Assembly (NCBI RefSeq): GCF_003846175.1
Contig: NZ_ML123047.1
Span: 741,362-805,361, forward strand
DNA: 64,000 nt
Origin: Streptomyces sp. ADI95-17
GTDB lineage: Bacteria > Actinomycetota > Actinomycetes > Streptomycetales > Streptomycetaceae
Direction of reading: 5' to 3'
The notes under the pieces: model-generated
Told to the model about the DNA's origin: nothing
Seen by the model: the letters and a program-made list of their open reading frames with translations, nothing else
The model's database searches: none
Translations under genes and position numbers: made by a program
Part shown: positions 1 through 7,195 of the stretch, piece by piece
Position numbering within the stretch: position 1 is the stretch's first letter
How the letters are laid out: each line of letters begins with the position of its first letter

Positions 1-13
1 GCGGGGCCGGGGG

Positions 14-631
14 CTACTGTTCCGCGGCGCGTTTGGCCGCCTTGGCCGCCTGCTTCGCGTGCTGCTTGAACGCGCGGACCTCGGCGAGTGATTCCGGGCC
101 CGTGATGTCGGCGACCGACCGGTGCGAGCCGGCCTCCCCGTACGGACCCGCGGCCTCTCGCCAGCCCTTCGGCCGGACTCCGAACTGCTTGCCCAGCAGC
201 GCCAGGAAGATCTGGGCCTTCTGGGTGCCGAACCCGGGCAGCGCGTTCAGCCGTTTACGCAGTTCGGCCCCGTCGGGTACGTCGGCCCATACCGCGCTCG
301 CGTCGCCGTCGTACTCCGCGACCAGGTACTGGCACAGCTGCTGGACCCTCTTGGCCATGGAGCCGGGATAGCGGTGCAGGGCGGGCTTCGTGGTGAAGAG
401 CTCGGCGAACGCCTCCGGGTCGTAGGCGGCGATCTCATGGGCGTCCAGATCGTCCCCGCCCATCCGCTGCGCCAGCGAGTACGGGCCGGAGAAGGCCCAT
501 TCCATCGGCACCTGCTGGTCCAGCAGCATGCCCACCAATGCGGCGAGCGGGCTGCGCGCGAGGAGCTCGTCCGCCTTCGGCTCCTGGGCGATCCGCAGGG
601 TGATGTGCTGGTCCTTGTCGCTCTTGGTCAT
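14..631 (-). CDS. HhH-GPD base-excision DNA repair protein
   Basis: The product (205 residues) looks like an actinobacterial HhH-GPD family DNA glycosylase-like protein, expected to act on damaged bases in the cytoplasm. Visible are the N-terminal segment GMLLDQQVPMEWAF and a helix-hairpin-helix LPGFGTQKA near residue 130, which is the DNA-contact hairpin of the superfamily. The C-terminus is an Ala/Lys-rich tail. The open frame runs up to 808, but the upstream part is Pro/Arg-rich and unlike the family, so I start at ATG 631; ATG 643 is the alternative. It is divergent from the DUF4157 gene and probably not part of the injection-system locus. The family call is good; substrate specificity cannot be read. 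Confidence 0.85.
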   Translation of the reverse strand: MTKSDKDQHITLRIAQEPKADELLARSPLAALVGMLLDQQVPMEWAFSGPYSLAQRMGGDDLDAHEIAAYDPEAFAELFTTKPALHRYPGSMAKRVQQLCQYLVAEYDGDASAVWADVPDGAELRKRLNALPGFGTQKAQIFLALLGKQFGVRPKGWREAAGPYGEAGSHRSVADITGPESLAEVRAFKQHAKQAAKAAKRAAEQ

Positions 632-862
632 GCCATCGATCATCCCGACGGCGGTGTGGCCCGGCCACTCCACTGCCCGCCGGTGCAGCCGTTTGCCGTA
701 CGGACGGGGCGGGTGCCCGAAGGGGCAGCGGCGGCTGCCCCCGGCCGGCGGGGTCCGGGCTGGACGGGGCAGTGAGGCGTCGTGAAGGTGGAGTGGTGAG
801 GCCATCACGACGCGCCTTCGACCGGGGCGCGGGCAGGGGAGATGCGGTCAGGGGAGATGACG

Positions 863-1675
863 ATGCACGCACCGGAATGGGACCGGGAACACGACCACGA
901 CCACGAGCGGGACCACGGTCACGGGCACGGGCATGAGCACGACGAGCCGGTGCACGCGTCGCGGGCGTCCGAGGGACGGGAGCCGGCGGACACCTCGCAC
1001 CTCTACCGTGCGGCGGCCGCCGGGCGGCCCGATGTGGTCGGGGCCGGGGGCATGAGCGTGCTCCAACGGGCGGTCGGCAACAGCGCCGTGGGGTCGATGA
1101 TCCAGCGCAAGGAGGAGGAAGAACGCTCCCCCGTGCACGACGTGGTCTCGTCGGGCGGCGGGCAGCCGCTGGACACCGACACCCGCGCCGATCTGGAGGG
1201 GCGGATGGGGGCGGACTTCTCCGACGTGCGCGTCCACACGGACTCCGCCGCCCACGAGTCCGCGAAGGGCGTGGGCGCGCACGCGTACACCGTGGGCAAC
1301 AACGTGGTCTTCCAGCGGGACGCCTACGACCCGTCCTCGTCGCAGGGCCGCACCACGCTGGCCCATGAGCTGACCCATGTGATCCAGCAGCGAAACGGCC
1401 CGGTGGACGGTACGGAGGCGGCGGGCGGGATCCGGGTGAGCGACCCGTCCGACCGGTTCGAGCGGGAGGCCGTCGCGAACGCCGACCGGGTGCTGTCGGA
1501 CCCGGCTCCGGCGTCGGCCCCCGTTTCGGACTCTGCCGCCGCCCCGGCTTCGGCGGCGTCCGTGCAGCGGGCCGCGACGGAGGACGAGGACGAGCAACCG
1601 GCCGATGTGCAGGGCTCCTTCGTGCAACGCGCCGAGGAAGGGGCCGAGGAGGAGGAAGAGGCTCCGCCCGAGTGA
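863..1675 (+). CDS. DUF4157 (eCIS core domain) metalloprotease-like protein
   Basis: This 270-residue protein belongs to the DUF4157 family, which is strongly linked to contractile injection systems as cargo or associated toxin. The N-terminus (residues ~7-32) is a His/Asp/Glu-rich run that could bind metal. A LQRAVGNSAV segment follows, then the DUF4157 core with a zinc-protease motif HELTH at residues 168-172, flanked by TLA and VIQQ. The C-terminal tail is disordered and carries VQRA and FVQRAEE motifs. GGGGAG at 851-856 sits 6 bases before ATG 863, which favours that start over ATG 842 or 857. Known: DUF4157 is the most widespread eCIS-associated domain. Inferred: a secreted or loaded protease-like effector; its substrate is unknown. 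Confidence 0.85.
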   Translation: MHAPEWDREHDHDHERDHGHGHGHEHDEPVHASRASEGREPADTSHLYRAAAAGRPDVVGAGGMSVLQRAVGNSAVGSMIQRKEEEERSPVHDVVSSGGGQPLDTDTRADLEGRMGADFSDVRVHTDSAAHESAKGVGAHAYTVGNNVVFQRDAYDPSSSQGRTTLAHELTHVIQQRNGPVDGTEAAGGIRVSDPSDRFEREAVANADRVLSDPAPASAPVSDSAAAPASAASVQRAATEDEDEQPADVQGSFVQRAEEGAEEEEEAPPE

Positions 1676-1776
1676 GGGAGGGGCGGGGTTCCGGCGGGGC
1701 GGTGGAGCGGGAGCGGGGCGATGGAGCGGGAGCGGGAGCTTCACCGGAAGCCCCGCCGCGTATCCGCCCCGTCGTG

Positions 1777-3096
1777 TCAGTCCGCCGAGTCCGTCTTCAT
1801 CGTGCCGCCCAGGAACAGCGACTCCGAGCAGCGCGAAGGCGTCGGCGCGTTCACCGGCTTGCCGACCTTCCGGCAGTCCACGGTCAGCGTGACCCGGCCG
1901 CCGCCGAGCACCAGGATCGGCGTGACGAAGTGGTAGTCGGAGTCGCGGAAGTTCTCCAGCGCCAGCCGGAGCACGGGCGCGTCCCGCCCCGAGGAGACCA
2001 CGAGCGTCCCCGCGTCGCCCTGCGGGTTCTGGACCACGATGTCGGTCAGCTGGAATGTGTGGCCGCCGGGCACCTGGAGGGCCGTCTCGGTGTTCGACCC
2101 GCCGCCCACCGAGTCCCTGACCTGCACCTGCGCACTGGTCGGGGCCGCGGCCGAGGCGCCGGAGTCCGCGTCGGCGCTCGGTGAGGGGCTGGGCTTCGGC
2201 GAGCCCCCGTTCGCCCCGGAGGAGTCACCGCCGCCCGACGCGCCGGCCGAGGACCCCTTCTCGGGCGCCTTGCTCTTGTCGGCCGCGGCGGCGGACCGTA
2301 CCGCGTCCGGGGTGATCGCCTCGCGGGCCGCCGACTTCACGGCCGGGCGCAGCAGCGCGTACCAGAGTCCCACCAGCGCGATCAGCAGCACGGCCGCGGT
2401 GATCAGCGCGCGGGGGAGCCAGCGCGGCAGGATCGGCTCCTGCTGGTACGTGCCGTCCACGACCACCGGTGCGACCGGGGCCTGACCCTCGGCCACGTCC
2501 GGGGTGGCGACCAGCTGGAAAGGGTGCGTGACCGGGATGCCGCGCCACACGCGCTTGGCAGGCCGGATGCGCACCTTCCCGAAGTCCGCCCGTCCGGGCG
2601 CGATCAGCAGGGTGTCCTCGGCGAACGAGACCTGTGCCCGCTCCGTGCCCGACTGGGCCCCCAGCCGTACGGTGACCGGGGCGTTGCCCCGGTTGTCGAC
2701 GGCGAGCTGGTGCTTGCCGCGCCAGGCTCCGTGCGAGCTGCGCGGCACCAGTTCGGCGGTCGTCTCGGTGAAGGGGAGTACGGTCACCCGCCCTTCGGGC
2801 ACCACCGTGTCGCCCTGCTCACTGGTCGGCACCACGCGTATCCCGAAGGGCGTGTCCCCCGCGAGCACCGTCGAGTCCCGGGGCGGACGCAGTACGAGGG
2901 AGACCGTCTGCGAGTCGCCCGGATACAGGGAGAGCGTCGCCGGTTCGACCGTCGACCAGGCGGCACAGGCACCGACCACCTCGAAGCGGTACTCCTCGAC
3001 GGTGCTGCCGGAGTTGAGGATCCGCAGGGGGAGGGCCGTCTCCTCGCCCGGTGCGGCAGTGACGGACGAATCGTCGAGGCTTGCCGTGAGACTCAT
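1777..3096 (-). CDS. single-span membrane protein with Ig-like N-terminal domains, CIS-associated
   Basis: About 439 residues from ATG 3096; ATGs at 3132 and 3210 are in frame but lack ribosome-binding sites. The N-terminal ~220 residues look like two beta-rich Ig-like modules (for example EYRFEVVG and TVRLGAQSG). A single transmembrane helix lies at about residues 228-250, preceded by RWLPR. A Ser/Pro/Gly-rich linker and a compact C-terminal domain of ~110 residues follow. With no signal peptide and positive charges before the helix, the N-terminal domains probably face the cytoplasm and the C-terminal domain the outside. Similar proteins in Streptomyces are often named 'hydrolytic protein', but I see no catalytic motif. 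Its place beside the CIS regulator and DUF4157 gene suggests a membrane-side role in the system. It is divergent from the regulator at 3307. Confidence 0.65.
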   Translation of the reverse strand: MSLTASLDDSSVTAAPGEETALPLRILNSGSTVEEYRFEVVGACAAWSTVEPATLSLYPGDSQTVSLVLRPPRDSTVLAGDTPFGIRVVPTSEQGDTVVPEGRVTVLPFTETTAELVPRSSHGAWRGKHQLAVDNRGNAPVTVRLGAQSGTERAQVSFAEDTLLIAPGRADFGKVRIRPAKRVWRGIPVTHPFQLVATPDVAEGQAPVAPVVVDGTYQQEPILPRWLPRALITAAVLLIALVGLWYALLRPAVKSAAREAITPDAVRSAAAADKSKAPEKGSSAGASGGGDSSGANGGSPKPSPSPSADADSGASAAAPTSAQVQVRDSVGGGSNTETALQVPGGHTFQLTDIVVQNPQGDAGTLVVSSGRDAPVLRLALENFRDSDYHFVTPILVLGGGRVTLTVDCRKVGKPVNAPTPSRCSESLFLGGTMKTDSAD

Positions 3097-3306
3097 AGGC
3101 GGCACCGTAGGTTCGCCGTTGAACACCGACATCGGCCGTGGAGGAACACTTCCGGGCAGATTCTGTGCCCGGATCGGCCTTTTTGTTTCCCTGTAGGGAT
3201 ACGCGGGCATCTTTTGACCGCCTCAGACGAGTGAGGCATACGAAAACAGCCGTGTTGGTTGTGTTCGCTGCGACGCCATCGGCTGTTGCCCAGGGGGAGC
3301 ATTGCC

Positions 3307-3933
3307 ATGGAGCGCATCACTGTTGCATTACGAGCTCAGGATCCGATCTCGCAAGCGGGCGTGGCCAGTCAGTTACGGACCCGGCCCGAGGTCAGCGTGA
3401 CGGAGTGGGGAGAGGGCGACACCTCTCCCCGGATCGTGGTCGTCGTCGTGGACGCGGTCGACGAGGCGGTGTTGACGATGCTGCGCCACATCCAGCGCAC
3501 CAGCACCTCACGCACCGTTCTGGTCACCACGGACATCGACGAGCAGAAGCTGGTGAGTGCCGCGGAGTGCGGTGTCGCCGGTGTGGTCAGGCGCTCCGAG
3601 GCGACTCCGGAGCATCTGGTGCAGGTCATCGGGACGGTGGCGCGGGGCGAGGGCCATCTCCCGTCCGACCTGCTGGGACGGCTGCTTGAGGAGGTGGGCC
3701 GCCTCCAGGGGCAGGTGCTCGGCCCGCGCGGTCTGCACTTCACCGGTCTCGCGGCGCGCGAGGTGGATGTGCTGAGGCTGGTCGCGGAGGGGTACGACAC
3801 CGCGGACATCGCGACGAAGCTGGCCTACTCCGAGCGCACCATAAAGAACGTGCTGCACTCGGTGATGACCAGGCTGCAACTGCGGAACCGGTCGCATGCG
3901 GTGGCGTACGCGATGCGGCAGGGGCTGATCTGA
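3307..3933 (+). CDS. LuxR-type response-regulator-like transcription factor
   Basis: A 208-residue regulator with a receiver-like N-terminus and a C-terminal LuxR helix-turn-helix (AREVDVLRLVAEG, then SERTIKNVLHSVM). The receiver is atypical: the acidic pocket after strand 1 is reduced (ALRAQDPIS instead of a DD pair), although an Asp remains after the VVVVV strand and may be the phospho-site position. Phosphorylation-independent control is therefore plausible. GGGGGAG lies ~8 bases before ATG 307 of the second kilobase block (position 3307), so the longer in-frame start at 3259 is rejected. No histidine kinase is adjacent. Lying directly upstream of the VWA, DUF4255 and AAA genes, it is the best candidate for the local CIS regulator. 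Confidence 0.85.
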   Translation: MERITVALRAQDPISQAGVASQLRTRPEVSVTEWGEGDTSPRIVVVVVDAVDEAVLTMLRHIQRTSTSRTVLVTTDIDEQKLVSAAECGVAGVVRRSEATPEHLVQVIGTVARGEGHLPSDLLGRLLEEVGRLQGQVLGPRGLHFTGLAAREVDVLRLVAEGYDTADIATKLAYSERTIKNVLHSVMTRLQLRNRSHAVAYAMRQGLI

Positions 3934-4098
3934 GCCTTCCCGCGCCGGTGCGTACGTCGCCTCGGTAGGGCCCCCGGATGCACTTTCGGGCAGCGGGGGC
4001 TTCCCGAGGATGTGACTCCCGCACCGCTGTGCGTCCGCCGCCCGTACAGGACCCTGACGTCCGGTGTGCCGTTCGGCCTAGGGTGGGGGAGGACTTCC

Positions 4099-6183
4099 GT
4101 GCGCTGGTTCCAGCCGCTTCGGCGGGTGCCGCGGTCGCGGCGGGACGGATCGGTCCGGGCCCGGCCGTCCGCCTCGCGCCGCACCCTGACCGCGCTCCGG
4201 ATCCCGGCCCTCGCCCTGCTTCTCGTGGTCAGTGGCGTGGCCCCCGGTTCAGCCGTCACGTCCGGGGCGCCGTCGGTGTCGGTGCCCGAACCCTGGGTCA
4301 CCCCGGCCGAGTTCACCGACGCGGTCGACCCGGGCGGTTCCACGGGCGTGGCCAAGCAGGTGCGTACGCCGGCGATCCCGCCGAGGCCGGATGTGATCCT
4401 GCTGGTGGACGGCACGGGCAGCATGGACGTCCCGATCGAGCGGGTGAAGGCGCGGATCCCCGAGATCACGAAGGCGATCCGCGACGAGCAGGAGGATTCG
4501 CGCTTCGCCGTGGCCACCTTCGGTGACCAGCAGGTGGACCCCGACGCGGGCTTCAAGGTGCTGCAAGGGCTGACCGACAACCTGGACGATGTGCAGACGG
4601 GCGTCAACCAGCTCAAGTCCGACATGGGTTCCTTCAGCATCGGCCCGCCGGAGGACTGGATCTACGCGCTGTGGAAGCTGGCCAACGGTGGTGACGGGAA
4701 GACCGTTTTCCGCCCCGACTCCAGCCCCGTCATCGTGCTGGTCGGTGACGCGTCCAGTCATGACCCCAGCAACGAGCGGTCGTTCAGCGAAGCCGAGTTC
4801 GCCCTTCAGGACGCGGGGGTGCGGCTGATCGCGGTCGGACTGACCAGCGACAGGGGCGACGGCCTCAACGGGAACGGCCGCACACCCCAGTACCCCAATG
4901 ACAAGGAGCACGAACCGAACCAGGCCCTGCGACTGGTGACGGCCACCAACGGCCGGATGATCGACGGCATCGAGGGCAGCGACGTCGTGGACGCCATCAT
5001 CGACGGATTCAGCAACCTCCCCACCAACGTCAGTTACCGCCTGGACAACTGCGATCCGCATCTGTCCGTCGGCCTCGACCCGCCCACCCAGCAGCTCACC
5101 AGCGGGGACACGGCGCACTTCGCGGAGAACATCGACGTCTCCGCAGACGCGCCCCAGGGCACCCGGCTGACCTGCACCGTCCAGTTCCTGATGGGCACCC
5201 AGGCCCCGGGCACGGAAACGATCGGGCCGGCCGCGGCCGCCGACCCGGACTTCCAGGAGCAGATCAGCATCGATGTGAACGACATCGACGCGCCCGTCGT
5301 CACCGTGGACGATCTGACCGTCCGGGCCAAGGACAAGAAGGGCGCGCGCGTGACGTACGCCGCCACCGCCCAGGACACCACCGACGGCACGCTCCCGGTG
5401 ACCTGCACCCCTGCTTCCGGTTCGCCCTTCCCGGTCGGCCGCACCACGGTGACCTGCTCGGCGACCGACTCGGCGGGCAACACGGGGACGGACACGGCGG
5501 AGATCGAGGTCCTGGAGGCTCCCGTCCCGCCCTCGGCGGACGTGGCGATGAAGGTCGACGTCAGCCCCGACCGTACGTACACCGGCCGCCCGGCCCGTGC
5601 GCGGTTCACCGTCACCAACGCCGGTCCGGACCCGGCGACCGGCGTCGTCATCGGCTCCAGCTGGCCGAAGCCGTCCAAGGGCAAGGACCGCAGCCTGCCC
5701 GCCCTGACCCGTTGCACGGCGGCGAAGCCGTGCACCATTCCGGCCGGCGGCCGCATCGAGCTGACCCAGACCGGTACGTACCGTGCGGCGATCACCGGGG
5801 ACGTACGGGCCACCGTGCGCGGCACGTTGCCGGACCGCCGCAAGGCCAACAACCAGGACACCGACCGGCTGCGCGTCCTGAAGCCCTCGCTGACCGTCAC
5901 TCCGCAGGTCGCCAAGCCCGGCCAGCCGGTGCTGGCCCGCGGCAAGGACTATCCGCCGGGCGCGACCGTACGTTTCACGTGGAACACCGGGATCACCCCC
6001 GGCGGAGCGACGGCCACGGTGGGGCGCGACGGCACCTTCGAGGTCCAGGTCCTGGTCCTGCGCAAGGACAAGCTCGGTCCGCGCGAGCTGCGAGCGGACT
6101 CGCGCGACCTCGCCCGGCTGAAGAAACCGGTCCTGGTGGTGCAGCGGAATCTCCAGCCACCGGACTTCGCGGGCCGCGCATGA
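4099..6183 (+). CDS. secreted VWA domain protein with HYR and CARDB-like repeats, CIS-associated
   Basis: A 694-residue exported protein. GTG 4099 is chosen because GGGGGAGGA (4085-4093) sits 5-6 bases upstream; the frame is open to 4012. An Arg-rich leader and hydrophobic stretch (ALALLLVVSGVAPGSA) give a signal peptide, and SRRTLTA could be a weak twin-arginine motif. A von Willebrand A domain begins at the MIDAS DGTGS (about residues 104-108). A HYR-like module spans ~397-467 (APVVTV to TDSAGN), followed by a CARDB/DUF11-like beta module at ~483-590 and a final beta domain. No sortase signal or C-terminal membrane anchor is seen. Its stop overlaps a tiny ORF that leads into the DUF4255 cap gene, so it is likely co-transcribed with CIS genes. 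An adhesion or metal-dependent binding role is inferred. Confidence 0.8.
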   Translation: MRWFQPLRRVPRSRRDGSVRARPSASRRTLTALRIPALALLLVVSGVAPGSAVTSGAPSVSVPEPWVTPAEFTDAVDPGGSTGVAKQVRTPAIPPRPDVILLVDGTGSMDVPIERVKARIPEITKAIRDEQEDSRFAVATFGDQQVDPDAGFKVLQGLTDNLDDVQTGVNQLKSDMGSFSIGPPEDWIYALWKLANGGDGKTVFRPDSSPVIVLVGDASSHDPSNERSFSEAEFALQDAGVRLIAVGLTSDRGDGLNGNGRTPQYPNDKEHEPNQALRLVTATNGRMIDGIEGSDVVDAIIDGFSNLPTNVSYRLDNCDPHLSVGLDPPTQQLTSGDTAHFAENIDVSADAPQGTRLTCTVQFLMGTQAPGTETIGPAAAADPDFQEQISIDVNDIDAPVVTVDDLTVRAKDKKGARVTYAATAQDTTDGTLPVTCTPASGSPFPVGRTTVTCSATDSAGNTGTDTAEIEVLEAPVPPSADVAMKVDVSPDRTYTGRPARARFTVTNAGPDPATGVVIGSSWPKPSKGKDRSLPALTRCTAAKPCTIPAGGRIELTQTGTYRAAITGDVRATVRGTLPDRRKANNQDTDRLRVLKPSLTVTPQVAKPGQPVLARGKDYPPGATVRFTWNTGITPGGATATVGRDGTFEVQVLVLRKDKLGPRELRADSRDLARLKKPVLVVQRNLQPPDFAGRA

Positions 6184-6272
6184 GTACCGGTGGCCGCAGG
6201 GCCGGTGACACGGCCGGTGACCGCACGGCTGACGACCGCACGGCTGACGACCGCACGGGAGTGATCGGGTGA
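6180..6272 (+). CDS. possible 30-residue linker peptide
   Basis: A 30-codon ORF begins with ATG overlapping the VWA stop (ATGA) and ends with TGA overlapping the GTG start of the DUF4255 gene (GTGA). The peptide is Arg/Asp/Thr-rich with a TADDR repeat, encoded by a 15-bp direct repeat. It has no recognisable domain. Its perfect nesting suggests a translational-coupling ORF between the two larger genes, but chance cannot be excluded. Confidence 0.35.
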   Translation: MSTGGRRAGDTAGDRTADDRTADDRTGVIG

Positions 6273-7195
6273 TCCACGAGGTCGACGACGTACTGCGGGC
6301 ACTGATCAGGGCGGAGGTACTCGAAGGCGGCCAGATCGCGGTGGTCTTCGACGCCCCGACCCGGGAGTGGGCGGCGAAGGTCAACGCGCCCATGGTCAAC
6401 CTGTATCTCTACGACATCCGCGAGGACATGCGCAGGCGCGAGCGGGGTCTGCACAACGACTACGACGAGCGGGGCACGATCATCGCGCGCCGACGCCCGC
6501 CCCGCTTCTTCAAGCTGTCGTACCTGATCACGGCGTGGACGAAGCGCCCGGAGGACGAGCACCGGCTGCTCTCGTCGCTGCTTGGCTGCCTGCTGCGTTA
6601 CGAGGCGCTGCCCCCGGAACGGCTGGCGGGCACCCTGGCCGAGATCGGGGCGCCGGTACCGATGTCGATCGCGCTGCCGCCACCGGAGGACCGCTCGTTC
6701 GCCGATGTGTGGAGCGCGCTGGGCGGCGAGTTGAAGCCCTCGCTCGACCTGGTGATCAGCGTGCCGGTGACGGCCTCGCCGAGCTATGTGGTCGGCCCGC
6801 CGGTGGGGGACGAGGGACTGCAGACCCGCTTCGGGGACGTACCCGAGCCGGCCGAGCCCGTATCGGAGCCGATGCCGGGCCGCGGCGGCCTCCCGGTGTA
6901 CGGCGGCCGCCCGGGGCGGCCCGGCGGGAACGCCACCACCCGTGTCCCCGACACGGAACGACGACGCGGCCTTTCCCTCCGGATCGTGGAGACCCGGAAG
7001 GCCCGTACGGGTGCCGGGGAAGCCCGCGCAAGGACCGCGGAGAGTGCGGAGACGGCAGAGCGTGCGGTGACCGCGGTGACCGCGGTGACCGCGGAGAGTG
7101 CGGTGACCGCGGAGAGCGCGGAGAGCGCACAGGCCGCAGAGACCGCAGAGACCGCAGAGACCGCAGAGACCCGTACGGAGGACAGCGCCGAATGA
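6269..7195 (+). CDS. DUF4255 (Pvc16/Afp16-like) CIS cap/terminator protein
   Basis: The N-terminal ~185 residues match the DUF4255 family (MIHEVDDVLRAL, VNLYLYDIRED, FKLSYLITAWT). In Afp/PVC particles this protein caps the sheath-tube end and sets its termination. The C-terminal ~100 residues are low-complexity: a Pro/Gly/Arg section, then repeats of TAES, TAET and TAVTAV (DNA ~7030-7185), probably disordered. Start GTG 6269 follows GGGAG. The stop overlaps the ATG of the AAA gene (ATGA at 7192-7195), so the two are translationally coupled. The expanded repetitive tail is unusual compared with the compact family core. Confidence 0.88.
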   Translation: MIHEVDDVLRALIRAEVLEGGQIAVVFDAPTREWAAKVNAPMVNLYLYDIREDMRRRERGLHNDYDERGTIIARRRPPRFFKLSYLITAWTKRPEDEHRLLSSLLGCLLRYEALPPERLAGTLAEIGAPVPMSIALPPPEDRSFADVWSALGGELKPSLDLVISVPVTASPSYVVGPPVGDEGLQTRFGDVPEPAEPVSEPMPGRGGLPVYGGRPGRPGGNATTRVPDTERRRGLSLRIVETRKARTGAGEARARTAESAETAERAVTAVTAVTAESAVTAESAESAQAAETAETAETAETRTEDSAE

